From NCBI GenBank assembly GCA_937906165.1, contig CALCYA010000010.1, positions 1 to 16,757 on the forward strand: 16,757 nt of DNA, written 5' to 3'. The DNA is from an uncultured Bacteroidales bacterium (GTDB lineage Bacteria; Bacteroidota; Bacteroidia; Bacteroidales; Bacteroidaceae). A program made the translations under genes and the position numbers. A model generated the notes under the pieces. The model had not been told where the DNA came from, did no database searches, and worked only from the letters and a program-made list of their open reading frames with translations. Below are positions 1 through 7,062 of this stretch, piece after piece (the stretch's first letter is position 1; the number at the start of each line of letters is the position of its first letter).

Positions 1-1
1 T

Positions 2-122
2 CCTCAGTCACTTTGTGACAGCAGAGCCCTCCTCTGTTTAACCCCTCAGTCACTTTGTGACAGCAGAGTCCTCCTCTGTTTATAGAGGAGGTGGCACAAG
101 CGAAGCGCAGTGACGGAGGAGT
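2..122. repeat. Cluster of palindromic intergenic repeat units
   Basis: Two direct copies of a 39-bp unit lie at 2-40 and 44-82 and differ at one base (27 C, 69 T). Each unit carries two small palindromes, GTCAC-TTT-GTGAC and CAGAG-5 nt-CTCTG. A diverged copy in inverted orientation follows at about 84-122. Its outer part (109-119, AGTGACGGAGG) pairs with 44-54 with one mismatch, and AGAGGAGG (84-91) pairs exactly with CCTCCTCT (70-77). The second unit and the inverted unit can therefore fold into a long interrupted hairpin. The array probably extends upstream of the window. The compact palindromic units in an intergenic position resemble a REP- or MITE-like dispersed element, but dispersion across the genome is inferred, not seen. 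Confidence 0.8.
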
Positions 123-198
123 TTTAAAAGTGGAGCAGCCCGGGGGACCGCTTGCGGTGGAAGAGTTTCCATGTGGAGCAGCACAAACAATAAACATC
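123..198. other. Non-coding spacer
   Basis: This stretch lies between the repeat cluster and the hairpin at 199-246. I see no gene in it. An open frame crossing it (91-291) runs through the repeat unit and antisense into the pump gene, and it has no family-like sequence. Confidence 0.5.
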
Positions 199-246
199 AA
201 TAAACGACTTCCGGGCCAAAATTCTTTGGCCCGGAAGTCGTTTATT
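199..246 (-). terminator. Perfect 22-bp hairpin terminator of the efflux locus
   Basis: Arm 199-220 is the exact reverse complement of 225-246, with a 4-nt loop (ATTC). The stop codon of the minus-strand RND pump gene (TAA, 245-247) lies at the base of the stem. Past the hairpin on the minus strand the sequence is T-rich (TGATGTTTATTGTTTG) without a long uninterrupted U-run. A long perfect stem just at the end of a gene fits an intrinsic terminator or an mRNA 3'-end stabiliser. Because the stop codon is inside the stem, a terminating ribosome would cover part of it. Confidence 0.8.
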
Positions 247-3200
247 ACACCCAATCCTTATTTACCACCCAACGGTAAACAATTGGAATGATATATATAT
301 TAAGGAATGTAGATGACAAGAGACCGCCGAGCACAACCACAGCCATAGGACTCTGTATCTCGTTACCCGACGCCGCACCGTTTAGAATCATAGGCACAAG
401 CGCCAATGCCGAGGTAAAGGCTGTCATGAGGATTGGCGTCAAGCGGTCGGCAGAACCGGAGAGCAGAGCCTCATCAAGCCCCATTCCACCCTCGCGCAGA
501 TGCTGATAGCGTGTCACAAGGAGAATACCGTTACGCGTTGCGATACCGAACAGTGTTATGAGGCCGATTATTGCAGGTATACTCATCACTGCCGATGTGA
601 AATATGTGATTATGATACCGCCGATAAGTGCCAGAGGCAGGTTGAGCAGAACCACCACCGACAACGACGTGCTCCTGAACTCGCTGTAGAGCAACACAAA
701 CACCACAAGGATTGCCACCAGCGTGGTGAGCCAAAGTGTACGTGACGCAGAGTCGGCACTCTCGAACTGGCCGCCGTACTCCAGGCGGTAGCCCTCTTCG
801 AGCAGCAGCTCATCCTCGAGATATTCGCGCACACGGTCTACGGTGCCTGCGACGTCACCGCTCGCGATGTTCGCCGACACAACGACCTTGCGCTGTACAT
901 TCTCGCGGCTGATACTTCCCGGGCCACCTACCGACACGATAGAAGCGACATCATCGAGTGCCACCTTGCCGTCGGGGGTGTCTATGAGGGCACGCTTAAC
1001 TCCCTCCATGCTCTCTGTATAATCCTTGTTCAGTCGTATTATAAGGTCAAAGCTACGCTCCTCTTCATATACGCTGCCCACCTTCTTGCCTGGGAAAGAG
1101 GCCTCGACAAAGCTGTTGAACTCTTCCATTGTTATGCCATAGAGGGCCAGCTTCTCGCGGTCGGCACGTATCTGCAGCTGCGGAGTCTCGACCTGCTGCT
1201 CCACATTCACATCCACCACCTCGGGGAAAGCCTTCAACAGCTCCTTTATCTCTGTTCCCTTGCGGAAGAGAGTGCTGAGGTCGGGACCGAAAATCTTAAT
1301 TGCAAGGTCGGCCTGCGTACCCGACACCATGTGGTCTATACGGTGCTCAAGCGGCTGTCCGACAGAAGTCACAACGCCGGGGACTGTTGCCAGGCGTGCA
1401 CGAACGTCGGCAAGGAACTCCGCCTTTCTGCGCTCACCCAGCACAAAGTTCACGTCAATCTCGGCACCGTTCGACGTCTGCGAATGCTCGTCGAGCTCAC
1501 CACGTCCTGTACGGCGCGCGGTGCTCACCACCTCGGGCACCTGCAGAAGCTCGGTCTCTATCACCGCACCTATCTTGTTGCTCTCCTCGAGCGACACTCC
1601 CGGACGCGAAACGGCCGCAATGGTCAACGCGTTCTCGTTGAACTCGGGCAGGAAGCTGCGTCCCATCTGTGTAAAGAGGAAGAGACACACGGCAAAGAGC
1701 AGGAGAAGAGCAGCCACAACAACCTTTGCACGTGCAAGGACCCACTCGAGTGACGAGCGGTAAGACGAGAGAAGCCATTTGTCCACCCAGTTCTGCTTCT
1801 CGTTCTTCGAGAGGTAGCCTTTACCCGACAGCATCATCTTGCAGAGAAGCGGCGTAACGGTCATGGCAACGATAAGGGACATCACAAGCGCAATGAGATA
1901 GGCGATACCGAGAGGCTTGAGCATTCTGCCCTCGAGGCCGCTGAGGAAGAAGAGCGGTGTAAAGGTCACCATAATGATGAGGGTAGCGTGTATGATTGAC
2001 GCACGTATTTCCGAAGAAGCCTCGAACACCACCTTGAAGGCCGATTTCTGCTCCTCTTTGGGCAGCCTGTGATTCTGGCGCAAGCGCTTGTACACATTCT
2101 CCACATCGATGATGGCATCGTCGACAAGCGAACCTATGGCGATGCACATACCGCCGAGGGTCATGGTGTTTATATCCATTCCTAACAGGTAGAGCACAAT
2201 GATTGTGCCCAACAGCGACAACGGGATTGCCAACAGTGAAATGAAAGTGGTGCGCAGGCTTGTGAGGAAGAGGAAGAGCACAAGTATCACACATATCGCA
2301 CCCTCAACCAATGAGCTGCCCACGTTGTTAACCGATGACTGTATGTAGTCGGCCTGACGGAAAATCTTTGTATCGAGCTTTACGTCGGCCGGCAATGACT
2401 TCGCAATCTCCTCAAGGTTACGCTCGATGTTCTCTGTAACGCTCAAGGTATTCACATTAGGTTGCTTGGAGATAGAGAGAATTATAGCAGGAGTGGCATT
2501 GAGCGACGCATAACCCTGCTTGACGGCAGGAGCTATCACAACGTCGGCAACATCGGCAACGCGCACCGACACATCACCATTCACCTTTACTACTGTGCTG
2601 CCGAGCTCATCGACATCGTTGCTGCGGCCCATTCCGCGCAGATTATACTCATTACCGAAGTCACGTACCACGCCGGCACCCACATTCACGCACATGGATG
2701 CCGCAGCAGCCTCAAGCTCACCCATAGTGACACCGTACATCTCCATGCGTACAGGGTCGGCAAGCACCTGATACTGTTTGTAGTCACCTCCGATGATTGT
2801 AACATTGGATACACCGCCTGTAGCAAGGATTGCCGGCTTTATTATCCACTCGGCAAGGGTACGCTGCTCCATCATTGAAGTGCTGTCGGCCTGCATACCC
2901 ACAAACATCACCTCACCCATCACGCTCGACTGCGGAGCAAGCATGGGCACAATGCCGTCGGGCAGCTGACCCGAAAGGAGGCTCATCTTCTCACTTATTA
3001 TCTGACGGGCACGGTATATGTCCATGCCCCAGTCGAACTCAACCCAGACGAAAGAGAAGCCCTGCGATGACGACGAGCGTACACGGCGCACATTGGTGGC
3101 ACCGTTGACAGCAGTCTCGATGGGGAAGGTAACAAGACGCTCCACCTCCTCGGGTGCCATATTCGAGGCATCGGTAAGGATAACCACGGTAGGCATTGTA

Positions 3201-3325
3201 AGGTCGGGGAACACGTCTACCTCGATATTCTTTGCCGAGTATATACCGCCTATCACCGTCAACACGACTGCCAACATCACGAACAGCCTGTTGTTCAACG
3301 AGAATTTGATTATTCTGTTCAGCAT
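245..3325 (-). CDS. CzcA/CusA-type heavy-metal efflux RND permease
   Basis: Inner-membrane proton/metal antiporter of the HME-RND family, 1026 aa, close to the usual ~1040. The N-terminal cytoplasmic start and first membrane helix (residues 1-30) lead into the conserved EVDVFPDLTMP segment (35-45), typical of CusA/CzcA. The TM4 proton-relay region (391-410) reads GGMCIAIGSLVDDAIIDVEN, with acidic residues at 402, 403, 407 and 409. The first Asp of the classical CzcA motif (DFGxxVD) is replaced by Ala396, whereas the second Asp and the Glu of VEN are kept. A second membrane block near 880-1020 ends in IIPIVYRWV. The gene starts 12 bp after the adaptor gene stops, so the two are surely co-transcribed. 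Family membership is certain; the metal (Cu/Ag, Zn/Co/Cd or Ni) cannot be told from sequence. No outer-membrane channel gene is adjacent. Confidence 0.93.
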   Translation of the reverse strand: MLNRIIKFSLNNRLFVMLAVVLTVIGGIYSAKNIEVDVFPDLTMPTVVILTDASNMAPEEVERLVTFPIETAVNGATNVRRVRSSSSQGFSFVWVEFDWGMDIYRARQIISEKMSLLSGQLPDGIVPMLAPQSSVMGEVMFVGMQADSTSMMEQRTLAEWIIKPAILATGGVSNVTIIGGDYKQYQVLADPVRMEMYGVTMGELEAAAASMCVNVGAGVVRDFGNEYNLRGMGRSNDVDELGSTVVKVNGDVSVRVADVADVVIAPAVKQGYASLNATPAIILSISKQPNVNTLSVTENIERNLEEIAKSLPADVKLDTKIFRQADYIQSSVNNVGSSLVEGAICVILVLFLFLTSLRTTFISLLAIPLSLLGTIIVLYLLGMDINTMTLGGMCIAIGSLVDDAIIDVENVYKRLRQNHRLPKEEQKSAFKVVFEASSEIRASIIHATLIIMVTFTPLFFLSGLEGRMLKPLGIAYLIALVMSLIVAMTVTPLLCKMMLSGKGYLSKNEKQNWVDKWLLSSYRSSLEWVLARAKVVVAALLLLFAVCLFLFTQMGRSFLPEFNENALTIAAVSRPGVSLEESNKIGAVIETELLQVPEVVSTARRTGRGELDEHSQTSNGAEIDVNFVLGERRKAEFLADVRARLATVPGVVTSVGQPLEHRIDHMVSGTQADLAIKIFGPDLSTLFRKGTEIKELLKAFPEVVDVNVEQQVETPQLQIRADREKLALYGITMEEFNSFVEASFPGKKVGSVYEEERSFDLIIRLNKDYTESMEGVKRALIDTPDGKVALDDVASIVSVGGPGSISRENVQRKVVVSANIASGDVAGTVDRVREYLEDELLLEEGYRLEYGGQFESADSASRTLWLTTLVAILVVFVLLYSEFRSTSLSVVVLLNLPLALIGGIIITYFTSAVMSIPAIIGLITLFGIATRNGILLVTRYQHLREGGMGLDEALLSGSADRLTPILMTAFTSALALVPMILNGAASGNEIQSPMAVVVLGGLLSSTFLNIYIIPIVYRWVVNKDWV

Positions 3326-3337
3326 AGCAGTATGGTA

Positions 3338-5056
3338 TTAATGTACGTGTCCTGCATGAGGGTCAAGAGCAGCTGCACCCTGTGAGAGCTTGAGCGACAC
3401 GGCACCCTTTGTAACAACGCGCTCGCCGGCAGTGACACCCTTGATAATCTGAACTCTCATGCCATCGGTAGCACCGACCTCCACGGCACGTTTTTCAAAA
3501 GAGATAGGGTTGTTCTGTACGAACACAAAGAAATTGCCCATCTCCTCCACAAGTGCCGTACGGGGAACGACCACCGCAGGAGTCTCGCTCTCGGCGATGA
3601 TATACAAAGTAACCACACTGCCCGGCACAAGCCCCTCGATTGAGCCTGCCGAGATTGTGAGAGGCAACATATTGCAGCCGTTGACAGAGTTTCCCACCGC
3701 AACCACGCTGCCGCCTGCGGCATTCATGGAACGTACATCACCCGACGGCAACATAATGTTTACATCAACGATATTCTGCAACTGCGGGGCAAAGCGTACA
3801 GGTAATTCCGCTGTAATGTTGCAACTGCCGTCGCACTGCACGGTAGCCAAAGGAGTACCCGGCTCCACATAGTCGCCGTTGCCTACCAGCAGGGTGGCAA
3901 TATAACCGTTTCTTGAAGCCTTGAGAGTCACCTTTCCGTTACCGAAATTACGCTTGAGGCTCTGGAAACGCGCCTCTGCCTGCTTGTATGCAGCCTCAGC
4001 AGCCTGGAAGTCACGCTCTGACACCACCTTTTCGTTGAGAAGCAGTTTCTTGCGCTCATAGTCGGCCTTCGCGAGAAGATAAGCACTCTCAACCTCGGCA
4101 TACTTTACAGCAGCGTCATTGTCGGTGACATCACCACCCTCAAGATAGAAGAGAGGCTCGCCGGCAACAACATCCTTGCCCTCTACCACATTGCCCACGA
4201 ACTGCACCCTGCCGCTTGTGGCAGCAACTACTGTAGTGAAGTTCTGCGGTGTTGCCACAACCTTTGCGGCAACCTTGACAGCACCACCGAAGCCTTTCTT
4301 CTCAACGACAGCTGTCGCAAAGTCTATCTTCCAGCTCTGCTCCTTTGAGAAAGCGACATCATCGGCTGCACCCTCGGTCTCTGCACCTGATGCCACAGAA
4401 GAGGCGTGTGAATGCCCGTGGTCATGCCCCTCGCAAGATGCATGGTCATGAGAGTGAGCATGCTCTGCGTGAGCTGAATGGTCGTGGTTACGATCGTGTG
4501 CGGCATGGTCATGTGAATGGTCATGCTCTTCGCAAGAGGCGTGGTCATGGTTGTGGTCCGCATGGTCATGACCGGCATGGTCATGGCCTGCGTGCGAGGC
4601 GTGGTCATGACCTGCATGGGCTGAATGGTCGTGAGCGTGACCGTGGTCATGTGAGTGGCCTGCGGCATTTACCTCAATAGGGAAACGGGCCATGTCACCG
4701 CCCACCTCAAAGAAGAGGCTTCCGCTACCGCTCTTCTGCGGTACGAAATCAAAGTTGAATACTCCGGTCTTGCTGCAAGATACAGTAGCACTCTGCTCGC
4801 TGTCGCCTACCTTCAAGGTAGCTTTAGCCTCGTTCACCACTGTAGGATCAAAAGCATCAAGCTCGGTTACGAATAGGGTGATGCACGATTTTGAACCTAC
4901 CTCAAGACCCTCGTGCTGCATAAAGAACTCGTTAGCCTCTGAATAGGCTGTGAAATTATGGAGGTGCACATGAACGTGCTCAGCCTCCGCACTGTGGTCG
5001 TGTCCACAAGCGCACAAAGCAACCATGATGATTGCCGACAAGAATGTATTTTTCAT
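3338..5056 (-). CDS. His-rich lipoprotein periplasmic adaptor (CzcB/CusB-like MFP)
   Basis: Membrane-fusion protein (572 aa) bridging the RND pump to an outer-membrane channel. Residues 1-17 are a lipoprotein signal with lipobox Leu14-Cys-Ala-Cys17. HxHxHxH at 27-33 opens an N-terminal beta-rich domain (about 30-130). Residues 133-217 are an extraordinary low-complexity loop with 33 His in 85 residues, mostly (H/D/A/S/G) repeats, plus two SCE motifs. The canonical adaptor follows: barrel/lipoyl half (about 255-310), a coiled-coil hairpin (about 318-370), the second lipoyl half (about 373-408), and beta-barrel and membrane-proximal domains to the end, closing with HAGHVH. Usual CusB/CzcB proteins are ~380-500 aa, and the excess is the N-terminal domain plus the His loop. 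The loop probably buffers or delivers metal ions to the pump. It is 50 bp downstream of the 138-aa Cys/His gene and 12 bp upstream of the pump gene. Confidence 0.9.
   Translation of the reverse strand: MKNTFLSAIIMVALCACGHDHSAEAEHVHVHLHNFTAYSEANEFFMQHEGLEVGSKSCITLFVTELDAFDPTVVNEAKATLKVGDSEQSATVSCSKTGVFNFDFVPQKSGSGSLFFEVGGDMARFPIEVNAAGHSHDHGHAHDHSAHAGHDHASHAGHDHAGHDHADHNHDHASCEEHDHSHDHAAHDRNHDHSAHAEHAHSHDHASCEGHDHGHSHASSVASGAETEGAADDVAFSKEQSWKIDFATAVVEKKGFGGAVKVAAKVVATPQNFTTVVAATSGRVQFVGNVVEGKDVVAGEPLFYLEGGDVTDNDAAVKYAEVESAYLLAKADYERKKLLLNEKVVSERDFQAAEAAYKQAEARFQSLKRNFGNGKVTLKASRNGYIATLLVGNGDYVEPGTPLATVQCDGSCNITAELPVRFAPQLQNIVDVNIMLPSGDVRSMNAAGGSVVAVGNSVNGCNMLPLTISAGSIEGLVPGSVVTLYIIAESETPAVVVPRTALVEEMGNFFVFVQNNPISFEKRAVEVGATDGMRVQIIKGVTAGERVVTKGAVSLKLSQGAAALDPHAGHVH
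4406..4660 (-). repeat. Degenerate His/Asp-codon repeat inside the adaptor gene
   Basis: This 255-bp stretch encodes residues 133-217 of the adaptor. It is built from imperfect repeats of a CATGACCA-like unit (on the plus strand, recurring GCATGGTCATG). The repetitiveness also creates the overlapping open frames on both strands here, which are artefacts. Such internal repeats are prone to unequal recombination, so the His-loop length probably varies between strains (inference). Confidence 0.8.
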
Positions 5057-5106
5057 AATGATAAATAGTCTATAGAACTGTTACATAAAATATCTCCCAT
5101 GGAATT

Positions 5107-5523
5107 TCATGCAACAGGCGGGGCCCTGAGGCCTGTATGTGGAACCCACACATCGGGGATCTTCAGATGCCAAAGACTGATGTAAGGCACACGGGAATCC
5201 TCCACGGACAGCACAATCTGTTCGGGGAGGATGAAACTGCTATTGAATGATATGTATTTCTTCTCGAAGTGGACGTCGGCACCCGGAACGCGCAGATAGA
5301 GCTGCGTGTCATCACAGCAGCGCTCCTCGCCGTGGCTATGCCCGGCACCTTCACCGGCACACTCCTCACAATCGCCATAGCCGAAGTGCACCCTCTCCAC
5401 ACCCGTACAGCACCCTGCATGCAGCTCCACACAGTGGTGATGCGGCACAACCTTCTCGCCCATGAGCAACACCATTGCCACGAGCACCAGAAGATAGGCT
5501 ATTTTACGGGAGACGTTCTTCAT
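5107..5523 (-). CDS. Small exported Cys/His-rich protein of the metal-efflux locus
   Basis: 138 aa with a basic N-terminus and a hydrophobic segment (about 8-22), then VVPHHHC (25-31), so it is exported or anchored in the periplasm. Seven Cys (31, 38, 39, 52, 55, 69, 70) and seven of its ten His (28-30, 35, 46, 62, 64) fall within residues 28-70, including CC pairs at 38-39 and 69-70, a CEEC motif (52-55) and HSH (62-64). The C-terminal half is beta-like, without Cys, and ends in GLRAPPVA. Short proteins with a leader, a PHHH motif and this kind of C-terminus occur beside RND efflux genes in Bacteroidetes. It may correspond to the DUF6769 type, but that is from memory. A periplasmic metal-binding or sensing role is inferred from residues and context. 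It is the first gene of the efflux locus, 50 bp ahead of the adaptor gene. Confidence 0.8.
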   Translation of the reverse strand: MKNVSRKIAYLLVLVAMVLLMGEKVVPHHHCVELHAGCCTGVERVHFGYGDCEECAGEGAGHSHGEERCCDDTQLYLRVPGADVHFEKKYISFNSSFILPEQIVLSVEDSRVPYISLWHLKIPDVWVPHTGLRAPPVA

Positions 5524-5549
5524 CTGTTTAGTATATTGGTTACACCCTA

Positions 5550-5591
5550 AACATTAAACATTAAACATTAAACATTAAACATTAAACATTA
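5550..5591. repeat. Heptanucleotide microsatellite, six copies
   Basis: Six exact tandem copies of AACATTA (TAATGTT on the minus strand), followed by a partial copy. The array overlaps the last codons and the stop of the PfkB kinase gene (stop at 5582-5584) and lies 27-68 nt upstream of the start of the 138-aa Cys/His gene. It contains a TAA in every frame on the minus strand. A copy-number change would therefore leave the kinase essentially intact while changing the spacing of the upstream region of the efflux locus by 7 bp per unit. Confidence 0.95.
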
Positions 5592-6511
5592 ACCTTATAA
5601 CCCTCGGCCCACTCCTTATCGACGTAGTTCTCGATGAGTGTACAGGCATGTGCACTGAAGTCAAGACCGCAGCCCATAATCCTGCTCCACTCTACGCTGT
5701 CCATTGCCGGCAATGCCTCGCGTGTGGCACCTGCCGTCATGAGGCCGTATACCACACCTGCATTGAAGTTGTCACCTGCACCCACGGTGCTCACAACCTC
5801 GATTTTCTTTACCGGATAACGCTCCGAGCCATCCTTCGTAAAAAGACGTACATCGCCGTCACCGCTTGTAAATATGAAATTCGGGCAGTAGAATTTTATC
5901 TTCTCTTTGTATATCTTGTCGGCATCGGTCATATCATAGAGATAAGTGAAATCATCGGCCGAGCCGCGTACAATATCGGCAAACTCAAGGTTCTCGATAA
6001 GAGCCTCGGCAAGCTTTATACGCTCGGGAGCGTGTGTCTTGCGGAAGTTGATATCATAATAGAGCAACGCACCCTGCTCGTGGGCATACTCCAGGAACGC
6101 CTTTGTCTTTGCACGCAACACAGGATTGAGCACAAAGTAAGAGCCGTAGAGCACGATATCACCCGGGCCTATCTTAGGGAACTCCACCTCAAGACGGTTG
6201 TTGGGATAATCCTTGTAGAAGAGATACTCGGCATCGTTCCTCTCGTTGAGGAAAGCCAACGAGAGAGGTGACTTTCCGCCCGAAAAACAGCATACTGCCG
6301 AGGCATCCACACCACTGTCGCGCAAGTGCGAGAGAATCATTTCGCCCACCCTGTCATCGCCTACCTCGCTGATGAATGCAGCATCAAGGCCCATACGCCC
6401 CAAGGAGATTATGCTGTTATATACCGAACCGCCGGGAACTGCCTTCACCGGTTGCCCGTTCTTGAAAAGGATATCAAGCACAGTCTCGCCAATTCCAATC
6501 ACTCTACCCAT
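5582..6511 (-). CDS. PfkB-family carbohydrate kinase
   Basis: Cytoplasmic ribokinase-fold sugar or nucleoside kinase, 309 aa (family norm ~300-330). The N-terminal PfkB signature is at 26-41 (PGGSVYNSIISLGRMG), and the ATP/anion-hole motif STVGAGDNFNAG spans 241-252, with Asp247 as the expected catalytic base. The usual leading Asp of the DTxGAGD motif is Ser here. The YDINFR segment (152-157) is typical of fructokinase/ribokinase relatives. The substrate is not determined: fructose, ribose or another sugar are possible. It is the third gene of a tight cluster, starting 5 bp after the LOG gene stops, which invites a link to ribose or nucleotide salvage (weak inference). Its last codons and stop lie within the 7-bp repeat. 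Confidence 0.88.
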   Translation of the reverse strand: MGRVIGIGETVLDILFKNGQPVKAVPGGSVYNSIISLGRMGLDAAFISEVGDDRVGEMILSHLRDSGVDASAVCCFSGGKSPLSLAFLNERNDAEYLFYKDYPNNRLEVEFPKIGPGDIVLYGSYFVLNPVLRAKTKAFLEYAHEQGALLYYDINFRKTHAPERIKLAEALIENLEFADIVRGSADDFTYLYDMTDADKIYKEKIKFYCPNFIFTSGDGDVRLFTKDGSERYPVKKIEVVSTVGAGDNFNAGVVYGLMTAGATREALPAMDSVEWSRIMGCGLDFSAHACTLIENYVDKEWAEGYKVNV

Positions 6512-6516
6512 AATTC

Positions 6517-7056
6517 TTATGCCTCCTGAATATATTTTTCAAGTTCATCAATACTGTCCGCTACAACCAGATGCCTTTCGAGGTCGCAACGCACAAAGCC
6601 TTTCTCCTTTGAGCTGCCGAGTAACTCCATTAGAGAGTCCCAGAAACCGTTCACATTGTAAAGCACCACACGCTTGGAGTGATAGCCTATCATCGCGGCC
6701 GCAAGCACATGGAATATCTCATCGAGAGTGCCCACACCGCCCGGCAACGCCACCAGAATATCACTGCGCTCAAGCATGATATCCTTGCGGTCGCTCAGGT
6801 TGCGGCAGTTGATTTTATCGTCAATGAGGGTACTGACCCTGTCACGCTCCTCAAGAATCTGCGGCACTACACCCACCACTGTGGCACCTGAAGCCTTCGC
6901 GGCCTTTGCCGTTGCCTCCATAAGCCCGAAGCGTGCACCGCCGTAGACCAGCGTTGCACCCGTACGGCCCAACATATTGCCAACCTCCGTTGCCGCCGCT
7001 GAATACACCGGATCTATTGTCTCCGATGCGGCACAGAAAACTGCTACGCTCTTCAT
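6517..7056 (-). CDS. LOG-family nucleoside monophosphate phosphoribohydrolase (TIGR00730)
   Basis: 179 aa, the normal size for the LOG (Lonely Guy) family. These Rossmann-fold enzymes cleave nucleoside 5'-monophosphates, such as AMP or cytokinin ribotides, into base and ribose 5-phosphate. The two signatures are present: YGGARFGLM at 38-46 and PGGVGTLDE at 105-113, with the conserved Arg90-Lys91 pair before the second. It begins 6 bp after the ABC exporter stop and ends 5 bp before the kinase start, so it is the middle gene of an apparent operon. The family assignment is firm. Bacterial LOG proteins are often annotated as lysine decarboxylase-like, which is a misnomer. The physiological substrate here is unknown. 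Confidence 0.9.
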   Translation of the reverse strand: MKSVAVFCAASETIDPVYSAAATEVGNMLGRTGATLVYGGARFGLMEATAKAAKASGATVVGVVPQILEERDRVSTLIDDKINCRNLSDRKDIMLERSDILVALPGGVGTLDEIFHVLAAAMIGYHSKRVVLYNVNGFWDSLMELLGSSKEKGFVRCDLERHLVVADSIDELEKYIQEA

Positions 7057-7062
7057 AGGCTA

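Noticed and set aside
1..82. CRISPR array
   Set aside because: There are only two repeats, almost without spacer (3 bp), and they are internally palindromic; no cas gene is in the window.
91..291. 66-aa plus-strand open frame
   Set aside because: It runs through the repeat unit and the terminator hairpin and ends antisense to the pump gene, with no family-like sequence.
1260..2878. Several long plus-strand frames (for example 1260-1763 and 2462-2878)
   Set aside because: They lie antisense within the well-conserved RND pump gene and have Arg/Ser- or His-rich low-quality sequence. They are shadows of the real reading frame.
4324..4680. Overlapping His/Met/Thr- or Gly/His/Arg-rich frames on both strands
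   Set aside because: They are produced by the repetitive His/Asp codons of the adaptor loop read in other frames.
6517..7056. Lysine decarboxylase
   Set aside because: The YGGARFGLM and PGGVGTLDE motifs mark the LOG phosphoribohydrolase family; the decarboxylase name is an old misannotation.
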